Shown here: positions 6,126 through 13,987 of the stretch, piece after piece
How the letters are laid out: every line of letters starts with the position of its first letter
How positions within the stretch are numbered: the stretch's first letter is position 1
Assembly: GCA_002360495.1 (NCBI GenBank)
Contig: DEQO01000025.1
Coordinates: 1-15,863, forward strand
DNA from: Flavobacteriales bacterium UBA3364
GTDB lineage: Bacteria; Bacteroidota; Bacteroidia; Flavobacteriales_F; PHOS-HE28
Length of the DNA: 15,863 bases
Reading direction: 5' to 3'
Notes under the pieces: generated by a model
Databases searched by the model: none
Told to the model about the DNA's origin: nothing
What the model saw: only the letters and a program-made list of their open reading frames with translations
Program-made: the position numbers and the translations under genes

Positions 6126-9100
6126 TCAATGACCCTTCGCGAAGCGACCGCTCAAGGTGCGCCCTTCGTCACTGACCCGCACGATGTAGAGACCGTCGCT
6201 CAAGCTGCCCACAGGCACGGACATACGGCCATCGGTGACGGTCGTGGAGCCGGTGGCGTCCAGGATGACACGGCCGCCGAGGTCCACGATATTCACCCGC
6301 ACCATGGGAACGTTGCTTCCACCGAGTTCGATGTACAGGACATCGGTAACAGGGTTCGGCCAGATGTTCAGTACTGAGGACCAGGATCGTTCGCCCAGGC
6401 CGGTCGATAGCGGATCCATGACACGAATGGTGAAGGTGTTCCTGTTGCCGCTCCCACCGGTAAGGCCGTTCAGGATGCCGTCGGCATCCACGGAGACCAT
6501 CTGGCAGAATTGGTCGGTACAACCGGCGTTGTCCGTCACTGTGAGGCAGAGTTCATACTCCCCGCTCGCATACGTATGTGTGGGATAGGCATCGGTCGAA
6601 CTTGTGCCATCGCCGAAACTCCAAGTGAATTGGAACAGGCCTGTGCCGCCGCTGCTCAGGTTCCACACCCATAGCTCGTTCGGGATCGGTTCGCCACCGC
6701 CGCCATTCGGGTTGCCTGGCTCTTCCACCCATTCGTAGGCCTGCATCACGAAAAAGCCGGCTTCGCAGGGAACCGTCGGGTTGATCGTGCCGTCCTCACC
6801 GACGACCACGGTGGTGCAGGCCGTGTTATCACAGGCCGATGCGCTCATCGAGAGGCAGACCGTATACACACCGGGTGAGCTGTACACATGTGTTCCGGGT
6901 TGGCCGTCCATACCGTCGCCCCAGATCACGTTGTATACGAAGGGTCCACTGCCCGTGGAGCAGTTGATCAAGTCCACCGTCCAAGGAATGGCCGGTCCGG
7001 AAGGCCCGTTCGTCGCGGGAACGACCTCAAGACATGCTTGACAGCCCGATACGTACGGTGTAATGATGCCTTGAACATCCACGAAGAGGGTATCACAATC
7101 GGTGCATGTATTGCCATTTGCGTCCGTGACGTTCAGGCAGGGGATGTAGATCCCGGTGGCTGGGAACGTGATCTCGGGCGATCCCATGGTACTGAACGTT
7201 GCATTGTTCAAGGTCCAGTTGTATGCATAGGGAGCGGTCCCACCGGTCGTGCAATTGGATAGATCGGCGGTGAATGGCACGAGCGCTCCACCATTCGTCG
7301 ATTGCGTGGTGTTGTAGCAGGCGAGGCAAGAAGGCTCTGGTATACACTCGCAATCCGAATTCCAAGTACCCGTTTCTCCTGTCACGGGGTCTGAACAAGG
7401 CATATTGGGAATGTTGAAGCTACCGAGGATCCCATCGCATGGCATGGCGGCTTCCACGTTCGTGAACTCCGACTCACAGCCGTTGGCATCCACCGCGACG
7501 ACCCGGTAGGCCAGTGATTCCCATGCGCCGAAGGTTCGGGACCAACTCGGCACAGTGGATGTGCCTTCAAGCACAAAGGGCAAGCCGATGGTGACATCCC
7601 CGAAGTACCACGAGTAGGTTATGGGCAGTGCCCCTGCGGTGGTTACGGAGTACTGTACCTCGAACGGTACAATGGCTCCGTCGACCTCTACGGGTCCGAA
7701 GGTCGACCAGGTGTAACACTCGCCATTCGTGACCCCGATGCAGTTGCAGTTGGTGTAGTACATATCGCCAAAGGTCAGCGGGTCGCCATCGTCGCAGGGA
7801 GTGCCCACCACGGCGGGGCCGCCTGGTACACCAAGGCAATCCAAGTCACCCTGCGGAGTGTCGGACACGGTGCCCAGCTCATCCACATAAAGCGTTTTGC
7901 AGAAGGTACAACCTTCGAGCAGGCCGAAATCGAGGATCGTGAAGCAGACGGGATAGACACCTGGCGAATCGAAGGTGTACGACGGGCTATTGAACATCCA
8001 CGGCTGGGGCGGGGTGTAGATCGAACCATCGGGTAGTTCCCATTGTGCGTCATTCTCGCCGGATGGTGGGACACTGCAGTTGGAGAAATCCACCACGAAC
8101 GGTTCCGGAGAGGTGAATGTGAAGCAGGCTTGGCAAGTCGGGGCGTCAACAATGCACTCACAATCCGAGTTCCATGTTCCGGTTGCTCCTGCGGGGTTGG
8201 TACATGGGAAGTTGGGGATGTTCAAACTACCCAGTATCCCATCGCAGGGCATGATGGCTTCCACGTTGGTGTACACCGACTCACAACCGTTGGCATCGAC
8301 CGCTACGACCTCGTAGGCCAGCGATTCCCCGGGACTGAACGTGCGCGACCAACTCGGCACAGTGGATGTGCCTTCAAGCACGAAGGGCAAGCCGATGGAG
8401 ACATCCCCGAAGTACCACGAGTAGGTTATGGGCATGGCCCCTGCGGTGGTTACGGAGTACTGTACCTCGAACGGTACAATGGCTCCGTCGACCTCTACGG
8501 GCCCGAAGGTCGACCAGGTGTAACACTCGCCAGTCGTGACCCCGGTGCAGGTGCAATTGGGGAAGTACATATCGCTAAAGGTCAGTGGGTCTCCATCGTC
8601 GCAGGGAGTGCCCACCACGGCGGGGCCGCCGGGTACACCAAGGCAGTCGGGAGCACCACAAGCCAGGTCGATGTCGACCGAATGCGGATTGGATGTCCAA
8701 TAGCCGGTTTCGACCGTTTGAGTGCACGGTACGTAAACTTCGATCGCTCCCGTTTCATTCTGTGCATAGAAGGTGTACGAGTAGTTGCAATTCGCATCGG
8801 TGAGCACAGTGGTCACTACCATCGGTGTACTGTAGGCATAGATGCCCACAGGGACCCCAGCGCCGGAACAGCCGGTCACTGTACCCGAAACCGTGATGAA
8901 ATTGTCCGGATCGGCCCCACCAAGGCACTGGCAGCCGGGTGACCAAGTATCGTAGAACGTGAGCGCGTTTCCATCATCACAGGCCGTTCCTGGCAACGCA
9001 TTCCCGCCCAGTAGCCCATCACAATCATAGGCTTGCGCACCGCAGTTAAGAGTGACATTCAGTATGTTGCTCGCCGGTTGTATGGCGTTGGCCTCATACG

Positions 9101-9407
9101 TTATCGTGCTTGTTATGACAGATCCTGCACACGGTACTGTTATGTTGAAACCGCCCGTATAGGAATCCATGATCAGGACCATTCCGAATTGACAGTCAAT
9201 TGTTGGGGTGATCTGGGCCTGGGTGCTGACCTCGGGTAGAGTGCCCGGGAGTGACTCGATCGTAGCATAGATGGGGCTTCCACCAGGAACACAATTCTGT
9301 ACGATGCCCCTTATTTCTATGACATACGGCGGCAATGGCTGGGTATAAGTTGCCATGCTCACCAAGAGGCATAGGCTGCTGACTAGAGAACGTATGAAGC
9401 TGTTCAT
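6126..9407 (-). CDS. Large secreted Cys-repeat/PKD protein with T9SS type A sorting domain (paralogue 2 of 3)
   Basis: The ATG at 9407 gives 1093 residues and a good signal peptide (MNSFIRSLVSSLCLLVSMAT, cleaved near YTQ). The longer frame from 9551 translates a terminator and leader and is rejected. In order there is a beta-rich domain shared with paralogue 1 (about 24-120), a four-Cys repeat DCDGLLGG...CQCLGG (126-161), and a carboxypeptidase-regulatory-like beta domain (about 165-245). Then come duplicated module copy 1 (253-417), a PKD-like domain (418-520), and copy 2 of the module (522-687). PKD-like domains at about 690-790 and 790-880 and a canonical PKD domain with FTWSFGDGTS (880-985) follow. 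The sorting domain (about 1005-1093) has its WPNP turn near 1016. The duplicated modules start with DCLGVPGGPAVVGTPCDDGD and end with TGTWNSDCECI. It is a probable T9SS-exported surface or extracellular protein; the many cysteines suggest disulfide-stabilised modules. Function is unknown. Confidence 0.88.
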   Translation of the reverse strand: MNSFIRSLVSSLCLLVSMATYTQPLPPYVIEIRGIVQNCVPGGSPIYATIESLPGTLPEVSTQAQITPTIDCQFGMVLIMDSYTGGFNITVPCAGSVITSTITYEANAIQPASNILNVTLNCGAQAYDCDGLLGGNALPGTACDDGNALTFYDTWSPGCQCLGGADPDNFITVSGTVTGCSGAGVPVGIYAYSTPMVVTTVLTDANCNYSYTFYAQNETGAIEVYVPCTQTVETGYWTSNPHSVDIDLACGAPDCLGVPGGPAVVGTPCDDGDPLTFSDMYFPNCTCTGVTTGECYTWSTFGPVEVDGAIVPFEVQYSVTTAGAMPITYSWYFGDVSIGLPFVLEGTSTVPSWSRTFSPGESLAYEVVAVDANGCESVYTNVEAIMPCDGILGSLNIPNFPCTNPAGATGTWNSDCECIVDAPTCQACFTFTSPEPFVVDFSNCSVPPSGENDAQWELPDGSIYTPPQPWMFNSPSYTFDSPGVYPVCFTILDFGLLEGCTFCKTLYVDELGTVSDTPQGDLDCLGVPGGPAVVGTPCDDGDPLTFGDMYYTNCNCIGVTNGECYTWSTFGPVEVDGAIVPFEVQYSVTTAGALPITYSWYFGDVTIGLPFVLEGTSTVPSWSRTFGAWESLAYRVVAVDANGCESEFTNVEAAMPCDGILGSFNIPNMPCSDPVTGETGTWNSDCECIPEPSCLACYNTTQSTNGGALVPFTADLSNCTTGGTAPYAYNWTLNNATFSTMGSPEITFPATGIYIPCLNVTDANGNTCTDCDTLFVDVQGIITPYVSGCQACLEVVPATNGPSGPAIPWTVDLINCSTGSGPFVYNVIWGDGMDGQPGTHVYSSPGVYTVCLSMSASACDNTACTTVVVGEDGTINPTVPCEAGFFVMQAYEWVEEPGNPNGGGGEPIPNELWVWNLSSGGTGLFQFTWSFGDGTSSTDAYPTHTYASGEYELCLTVTDNAGCTDQFCQMVSVDADGILNGLTGGSGNRNTFTIRVMDPLSTGLGERSWSSVLNIWPNPVTDVLYIELGGSNVPMVRVNIVDLGGRVILDATGSTTVTDGRMSVPVGSLSDGLYIVRVSDEGRTLSGRFAKGH
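7345..7841 (-). repeat. Intragenic direct repeat, copy 2 (C-terminal copy)
   Basis: This roughly 497-bp stretch encodes residues about 522-687 of the 1093-residue protein and repeats 8155-8649 about 807 bp away, in frame. The central 185 bp (7541-7725) differs from 8348-8532 at only five positions by eye, about 97% identical. The flanks are more divergent. Confidence 0.88.
8155..8649 (-). repeat. Intragenic direct repeat, copy 1 (N-terminal copy)
   Basis: This is the partner of 7345-7841. It encodes residues about 253-417, running from the DCLGVPGGPAVV four-Cys repeat through a beta-sandwich domain (YSWYFGDVSIGLPF) to TGTWNSDCECI. Between the copies lies a single PKD-like domain of about 100 residues, so the duplicated unit may originally have been module plus PKD. 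Confidence 0.88.
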
Positions 9408-9490
9408 GGTCGTACGGTGTAGAGTGTGCCTTCTGTTCACTTCCATACACGACGATGGACGGGTACAGGTTGGGTGTCCCACCGAATTTA
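9408..9490 (-). promoter_or_regulatory. Putative promoter and conserved 5' leader of the 1093-residue T9SS gene
   Basis: On the minus strand TAAATTCG (9483-9490) matches the Bacteroidota -7 consensus TAnnTTTG except for one base. Six bases downstream is CACCCAACCT (9467-9476), then CGTGTATGGAA (9441-9451) and ACCGTACGACC immediately before the ATG. The order and spacing match the leader at 5937-6023 while intervening bases differ, which supports a functional element. No -33 box is evident. Confidence 0.5.
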
Positions 9491-9509
9491 CGCCATCGGG
9501 CCAACAGCA

Positions 9510-9537
9510 GAAGGAGCGCCCCGCAGGACGCTCCTTC
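9510..9537 (-). terminator. Terminator hairpin of the 758-residue T9SS gene
   Basis: Arms gaaggagcg (9510-9518) and cgctccttc (9529-9537) are perfectly complementary over 9 bp with a GC-rich loop of 10 bases. It begins 24 bp after the stop codon at 9562 and lies just upstream of the promoter of the next gene. The minus-strand tail has only a short pyrimidine run (cttctgctgttgg). Confidence 0.7.
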
Positions 9538-9561
9538 ACATTCTTCCCCAACAGAACCGAC

Positions 9562-11838
9562 CTACCGATCCACCTTCGCGAATCGTTTGCTCCAGGCGCC
9601 GCCTTCGGCTTGCACGCGCACCAGGTAGATGCCGGAGCGCAATGCGTCCGTCCTCACTTCCCAACGCGTTTCCCCAGCGCTCAGGTTCCGGCGCTCTTGC
9701 ACCACGAGCCGCCCTTCAAGATCGAGCACTTCCACCAACGCACTTCCAGTGCGTTCGCTGGTCAAGCTCAGGTTCACCACATCCGAAGCCGGGTTCGGCC
9801 ATAGGTCCAAGTTGCGTTCCTCGGCTACTTCGGCTACGGCAGTTGGGGCATTTCCCTGCATGACACGGATGCTGAAGCCGCCGTTGCGGTTCTCCTCGCC
9901 TTGGAGACCGCCGAACATACCGTTCTCATCCACCACCAAGGTGTCGCAGAACGTGTTGGTGCAGCCTTCGCTATCCGTGATCGTCAAGCACAGGTTGTAG
10001 GGGCCATCACCATCGTAATCGTGCATCGGCCAAGGGTCGGTGGAGGTGTTGCCATCGCCGAAGTCCCATAGATAGGAGTACACGCCGGTGCCGCCGTAGC
10101 TCGTGTTCCAGATCCAAAGCTGCATGGTATTCACACCGGCGCTGTCCAGCAGGATACCCGGCGCTACGATGAAGCCCGCCGTGCATGGCGGTGGTATGTA
10201 CGCCTCGCACACGCACGCATTGTTCCAGTAGCCCAGGACGTTCGGGTCGCCGGTGTCGCACACCGAACCAATGGTATTGGGTCCGTTCTCGATGCCGAGG
10301 CAATCGGTGTAGAAGAGGCTCGTATCGGGGATGCAGATGCAATCCACGCTCCACGTGCCGATGATGGCGAAGGGGAATTCGTTCACCGGAATGCACGGCG
10401 TGCCGGGTAGCACCGGTCCGTTCGGTTGGTTCAGGCAGTCCAACACGAAAGTGCCGCTATCTCCGTAGCAGTAACAGTCGCTGCCCCAGATCCCCGCGTA
10501 TTCGCTGCCATCCGCTGCGGTCCCTGAACATGCGCTACCAGGCAACGCGCTTCCACCTGGCTCGCCAAGGCAGTCGAAGGTGTTGCCGTAGCAAACGCAA
10601 TCCGGACCCCAGATGCCTACGACGGTGTTCGAAGAGTCGGGCAACAAGCTGCACGGTAACCCGGGCATGTTCGGTCCACCAGGAATGCCGAGGCAATCGA
10701 TCGGCGCGTTCGTCGTGTCAATGACGCAGGTGCAGCTCAGGTCCCAGGAACCGATACTGAACGGGCTGTTCGGATCGAAGCAGGGGGTGCCGGGTTGGTT
10801 CGGTCCGTTGATGATGCCGAGGCAATCGGTCGTTGCGGTCGTGTCCATGCCGACGCATTGGCAGCTGCCGTCCCATGCGTCGTACATGGTGCTTGTGTCA
10901 TTGTCGTCGCATGGTGTTCCAGGAAGGTCCGGGCCGTTCGCAATACCCAGGCAATCGTAGTAATTACCGAAGGTGCTGTCGGCAACACATACACAGTCCG
11001 CACTCCAGATACCTATTGGTAGCACAGGGAAAGCCGGGTCAACGATGCACGGAGAGCCCGGTAGGTTGTTGCCGAAGGCGATGCCCAGGCAATCGAAGGT
11101 GACTTGAGTGGAGTCGTAGCCAACGCACTCGCATGCACTATCCCAGAGGTCGAACGCGGTGGCGGCGTTGCCATCATCGCACGGCGACCCGACGGTGTTG
11201 GGTCCGTTCAAGATGCCGAGGCAATCGGTGTAGAAGAACGTGCTGTCGGCCACGCACTGGCAATCGTTGGACCAGATGCCGATGGGCAGCACCGGGAAGG
11301 ACGGGTCGACGATGCACGGCATACCCGGTTGGTCGGGACCATTGGGAACACCGAGGCAGTCGAAGACCACCTGCGACGAGTCTTGCCCCGCACAAGCACA
11401 ATCCGCGCCCCATGTGTCGAGCAACGTGGCTGCGTTGCCGTCATCGCAAGGTTGGCCAGGCAAAGCTCCACCACCGGCGATGCCTTCACAATCGACCACT
11501 GGTGCTCCACAAACAAGGACCACCTGGTATACCGCTGTGTCTCCAGGTGCGTTCACCTGATAATCCAGCTGGGCGATCGCCTGTACGCCATTCGCGCAGG
11601 TGCCCATGAACACCATCTGACCTACGGGGACGAGCGTCTGCAAGGTCGCGGTGAAAGTGCACGACCCATCGGCCATGGTGACGAAACTGAGTGCGCCCGT
11701 CAGGTCGGTGACCTCCACCATCACATTCGGCGCGCAATCGGGTATGGAACCTTGCACCACCAGCACGAAGGGTTGTGCGTTCACCGAGACCAACGCGGAC
11801 AACCCGGCGGTCAGCATGGAGGTTCGGAGTGAATTCAT
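9562..11838 (-). CDS. Secreted protein with ten four-cysteine repeats, PKD domain and T9SS type A sorting domain (paralogue 3 of 3)
   Basis: The ATG at 11838 gives 758 residues with signal peptide MNSLRTSMLTAGLSALVSVN (cleaved near AQ). The frame continues upstream to 11946 into the urocanase gene, but that start lacks a signal and is rejected. Residues about 22-114 are a beta-rich domain related in position to those of the neighbours (VVQGSIPDC to QVVLVCG). Residues about 116-544 are ten tandem repeats of 40-46 residues, each built as DCLGxxNGPxxPGxPC, a variable segment, then W-x(2-3)-C-x-C. Residues about 548-650 are a PKD domain (YSYLWDFGDGNTSTDPWP). The T9SS type A sorting domain fills about 670-758 (LDLWPNPASD, then LRSGIYLVRV). 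Expected location is the cell surface or outside the cell after T9SS export. No enzyme motif is seen; adhesin or structural roles are possible guesses only. Confidence 0.88.
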   Translation of the reverse strand: MNSLRTSMLTAGLSALVSVNAQPFVLVVQGSIPDCAPNVMVEVTDLTGALSFVTMADGSCTFTATLQTLVPVGQMVFMGTCANGVQAIAQLDYQVNAPGDTAVYQVVLVCGAPVVDCEGIAGGGALPGQPCDDGNAATLLDTWGADCACAGQDSSQVVFDCLGVPNGPDQPGMPCIVDPSFPVLPIGIWSNDCQCVADSTFFYTDCLGILNGPNTVGSPCDDGNAATAFDLWDSACECVGYDSTQVTFDCLGIAFGNNLPGSPCIVDPAFPVLPIGIWSADCVCVADSTFGNYYDCLGIANGPDLPGTPCDDNDTSTMYDAWDGSCQCVGMDTTATTDCLGIINGPNQPGTPCFDPNSPFSIGSWDLSCTCVIDTTNAPIDCLGIPGGPNMPGLPCSLLPDSSNTVVGIWGPDCVCYGNTFDCLGEPGGSALPGSACSGTAADGSEYAGIWGSDCYCYGDSGTFVLDCLNQPNGPVLPGTPCIPVNEFPFAIIGTWSVDCICIPDTSLFYTDCLGIENGPNTIGSVCDTGDPNVLGYWNNACVCEAYIPPPCTAGFIVAPGILLDSAGVNTMQLWIWNTSYGGTGVYSYLWDFGDGNTSTDPWPMHDYDGDGPYNLCLTITDSEGCTNTFCDTLVVDENGMFGGLQGEENRNGGFSIRVMQGNAPTAVAEVAEERNLDLWPNPASDVVNLSLTSERTGSALVEVLDLEGRLVVQERRNLSAGETRWEVRTDALRSGIYLVRVQAEGGAWSKRFAKVDR
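10200..11493 (-). repeat. Ten tandem four-cysteine repeats, with two alternating types
   Basis: The coding sequence repeats in units of about 120-138 bp. Repeats 1, 3 and 5 have the form PCDDGNAAT...D-W...C-x-C; repeats 2 and 4 have PCIVDPxFPVLPIGIW...DC-x-C. The pattern A-B-A-B suggests past duplication of a two-repeat unit. Repeats 6-10 are more diverged variants, repeat 8 having SACSGTAADG in the centre and repeat 10 lacking part of the middle. Confidence 0.9.
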
Positions 11839-11929
11839 GGAAAAGCGGTTCACTGTTGGGTTACTGTTCCCAATGACGACTGAACAGCGCCGTGCGCTGC
11901 TTGGTTCGTTGAAAATGGTCCACCATCCG

Positions 11930-13972
11930 TCACAGCAAGGCGTCAAGCAAACTGTCCTCCGCCTCGTTCGGCAGCGTCACCTTCAGTAGCGGTGTACGTT
12001 TCATCTCCTGTTCGATGCTCCACACCGCATTGGGGTTGCGGGCCCAGGCGCGGCGTGCGATGCCGTTGTTCACGTCCCAGTGCAGCATGCTCTTCAATCG
12101 ACGGTCGCTGTCGGCGCTGCCATCGAGCACCATGCCGAATCCGCCGTTGATCACTTCGCCCCAGCCCACGCCGCCGCCGTTGTGCAAGCTGATCCAGGTG
12201 GCCCCGCGGAAGGCGTCTCCCACGAAGTTCTGCACGGCCATGTCCGCCGTGAAGCGGCTGCCGTCGCGGATGTTGCTGGTCTCGCGGTAAGGACTATCGG
12301 TGCCGCTTACGTCGTGGTGGTCGCGGCCCAGCACGATGGGCGCGCTGATCTCGCCCCGCTTGATCGCCTCGTTAAAGGCCTGTGCGATGCGGATGCGGCC
12401 CTCGCTGTCGGCATAGAGGATGCGTGCCTGGCTGCCCACCACCAACTTGTTCTGTTGCGCGCTGCGGATCCAGTGCAGGTTGTCGGCGATCTGCTGGCCG
12501 ATCCTCGATTGATCGTCACCCCGGGCTTGACCCGGGGTCAGCATGGCCTCCAGCACATCTCCGGCGATGCAGTCACTGGTCGCGAGGTCCTTCGGGTCCC
12601 CACTCGTGCATACCCAGCGGAACGGCCCGAAGCCATGGTCGAAGCACATCGGCCCCATGATGTCCTCCACGTAGCTCGGGTAGCGGAATTCCTCTCCGTT
12701 CTTGCCTTTGATCTCAGCACCGGCACGTGCACTCTCCAGAAGAAATGCGTTGCCGTAGTCGAAGAAGTACATGCCGTTCGCAGCGAGTGTGTTCACGGCA
12801 GTCACATGGCGGCGCAGCGTTTCCTGCACCCGCTGCTTGAAGCCTGCCGGGTCCTGCACCATCAGTGCGTTGCTCTCGTCGTAGCTGAGGCCGACAGGGT
12901 AGTAGCCGCCGGCCCACGGATTATGCAGGCTGGTCTGGTCGCTGCCGAGGTCCACATGCACCTTGCGCGCGGCCAAGCGTTCCCACAGGTCCACCACGTT
13001 GCCGAGGTAGGCGATGCTGTGCGCTTCGCCTTTCTTCTGCCAGGCGAGTGCGGCATCGATGCAAGCGTCCACATCGGTGATCACTTCATCCACCCAGCCC
13101 TGGCCGTGCCGCTTGTGCGCGGCGGTGGCGTTCACTTCGGCGCAGATGGTGACCACGCCCGCGATGTTGCCCGCTTTCGGTTGTGCGCCGCTCATGCCTC
13201 CGAGGCCGGCAGTGACGAAGAGCTTACCCTTGGTGCCTGGCGATGACTTGATCATGCGACAGGCATTCAGCACTGTGATCGTGGTGCCGTGCACGATGCC
13301 CTGCGGACCGATGTACATGTAGCTGCCTGCGGTCATCTGCCCGTACTGCGAAACGCCCAGGGCGTTCATGCGCTCCCAATCGTCGGGCTTGCTGTAGTTG
13401 GGGATCACCATGCCGTTGGTCACCACCACGCGCGGCGCATCGGTATGGCTGGGGAAGAGGCCGAGCGGATGGCCGCTGTACATCACCAGCGTCTGCTCGT
13501 CGGTCATCTCACTGAGGTACTGCATGCAGAGGCGGTACTGCGCCCAGTTCTGGAATACCGCGCCGTTGCCACCGTAGGTGATCAGCTCGTGCGGGTGTTG
13601 CGCCACCGCGGGATCCAAATTGTTCTGGATCATCAGCATGATGGCTGCGGCCTGCTTGCACTTTGCGGGGTACTGGTCGATCGGTCGTGCGCGCATGGCA
13701 CCTTCCGGACGAAGCCGGTACATGTAAATGCGGCCGTGGTCCTTCAGCTCCTGCGCAAACTCAGGAGCCAGCGTGGCGTGGTGCTTTTTGGGGAAGTAGC
13801 GCAGCGCATTCTTCAGCGCAAGCTTCTTCTCCTCGGCGGTAAGGATGTCCTTGCGCTTGGGGGCGTGGCTTACGGATGTGTCGAGTGGACGCGCGGGAGG
13901 GAGGGCGTCGGGAATGCCTCCTCGGATGGACTGCTGGAAGGCTTGGAGGTCAGAGAGCGTGGCAACAGGCAT
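11930..13972 (-). CDS. hutU: Urocanate hydratase (urocanase), long animal-like form
   Basis: This 680-residue enzyme converts urocanate to 4-imidazolone-5-propanoate, the second step of histidine degradation, using tightly bound NAD+ as an electrophile. Visible family blocks are LVMYSGHPLGLFPS, YGQMTAGSYMYIGPQGIVHG, the glycine-rich GLGGMSGAQPKAGNIAG, DLGSDQTSLHNP, and GFGPFRWVCTSGDPKDL with the conserved Cys. The late block VVGSQARILYADSEGR and the segment RDHHDVSGTDSPYRETSNI resemble animal UROC1 (about 676 residues). The common bacterial form is shorter, about 557 residues, and has FQGLPARICW at that place. A segment reading LTPGQARGDD (near residue 480) is encoded by a GC palindrome and looks inserted. 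The gene lies 15 bp after a T9SS cargo gene and may be co-transcribed with it. No other hut gene is in the window. Confidence 0.96.
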   Translation of the reverse strand: MPVATLSDLQAFQQSIRGGIPDALPPARPLDTSVSHAPKRKDILTAEEKKLALKNALRYFPKKHHATLAPEFAQELKDHGRIYMYRLRPEGAMRARPIDQYPAKCKQAAAIMLMIQNNLDPAVAQHPHELITYGGNGAVFQNWAQYRLCMQYLSEMTDEQTLVMYSGHPLGLFPSHTDAPRVVVTNGMVIPNYSKPDDWERMNALGVSQYGQMTAGSYMYIGPQGIVHGTTITVLNACRMIKSSPGTKGKLFVTAGLGGMSGAQPKAGNIAGVVTICAEVNATAAHKRHGQGWVDEVITDVDACIDAALAWQKKGEAHSIAYLGNVVDLWERLAARKVHVDLGSDQTSLHNPWAGGYYPVGLSYDESNALMVQDPAGFKQRVQETLRRHVTAVNTLAANGMYFFDYGNAFLLESARAGAEIKGKNGEEFRYPSYVEDIMGPMCFDHGFGPFRWVCTSGDPKDLATSDCIAGDVLEAMLTPGQARGDDQSRIGQQIADNLHWIRSAQQNKLVVGSQARILYADSEGRIRIAQAFNEAIKRGEISAPIVLGRDHHDVSGTDSPYRETSNIRDGSRFTADMAVQNFVGDAFRGATWISLHNGGGVGWGEVINGGFGMVLDGSADSDRRLKSMLHWDVNNGIARRAWARNPNAVWSIEQEMKRTPLLKVTLPNEAEDSLLDALL
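12518..12538. repeat. GC-rich palindromic mini-repeat in frame inside the urocanase gene
   Basis: Perfect 8-bp arms accccggg (12518-12525) and cccggggt (12531-12538) flank the 5-bp loop cttga. The sequence resembles the short dispersed palindromes common in many proteobacterial genomes, which on translation give HPGLDPGS or TPGQARGD. Here it adds about five residues relative to animal urocanase at a variable segment and keeps the frame. Confidence 0.75.
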
Positions 13973-13987
13973 GCTGCGAAGATCGGG

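Noticed and set aside
9408..9551. N-terminal extension of the 1093-residue protein from an ATG at 9551
   Set aside because: The extension translates the terminator hairpin and the conserved leader, and would bury the signal peptide; the ATG at 9407 is better.
10200..11493. Regular repeats considered as a CRISPR array
   Set aside because: The periodicity lies within an open reading frame, units are contiguous and diverged, and there are no unique spacers or cas genes.
11104..11832. Plus-strand open frame of 242 codons
   Set aside because: Opposite the Cys-repeat array; its apparent periodicity simply mirrors that repeat.
11885..11899. Small inverted repeat cagcg/cgctg after urocanase
   Set aside because: Only a 5-bp stem with no U-tract; too weak to call a terminator.
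11839..11946. N-terminal extension of the 758-residue protein from 11946
   Set aside because: It would overlap the urocanase 3' end and place 36 polar residues before the signal peptide.
12080..13246. Plus-strand open frame of 388 codons
   Set aside because: Antisense to urocanase, whose conserved blocks cover the whole region; the frame is a codon-bias shadow.
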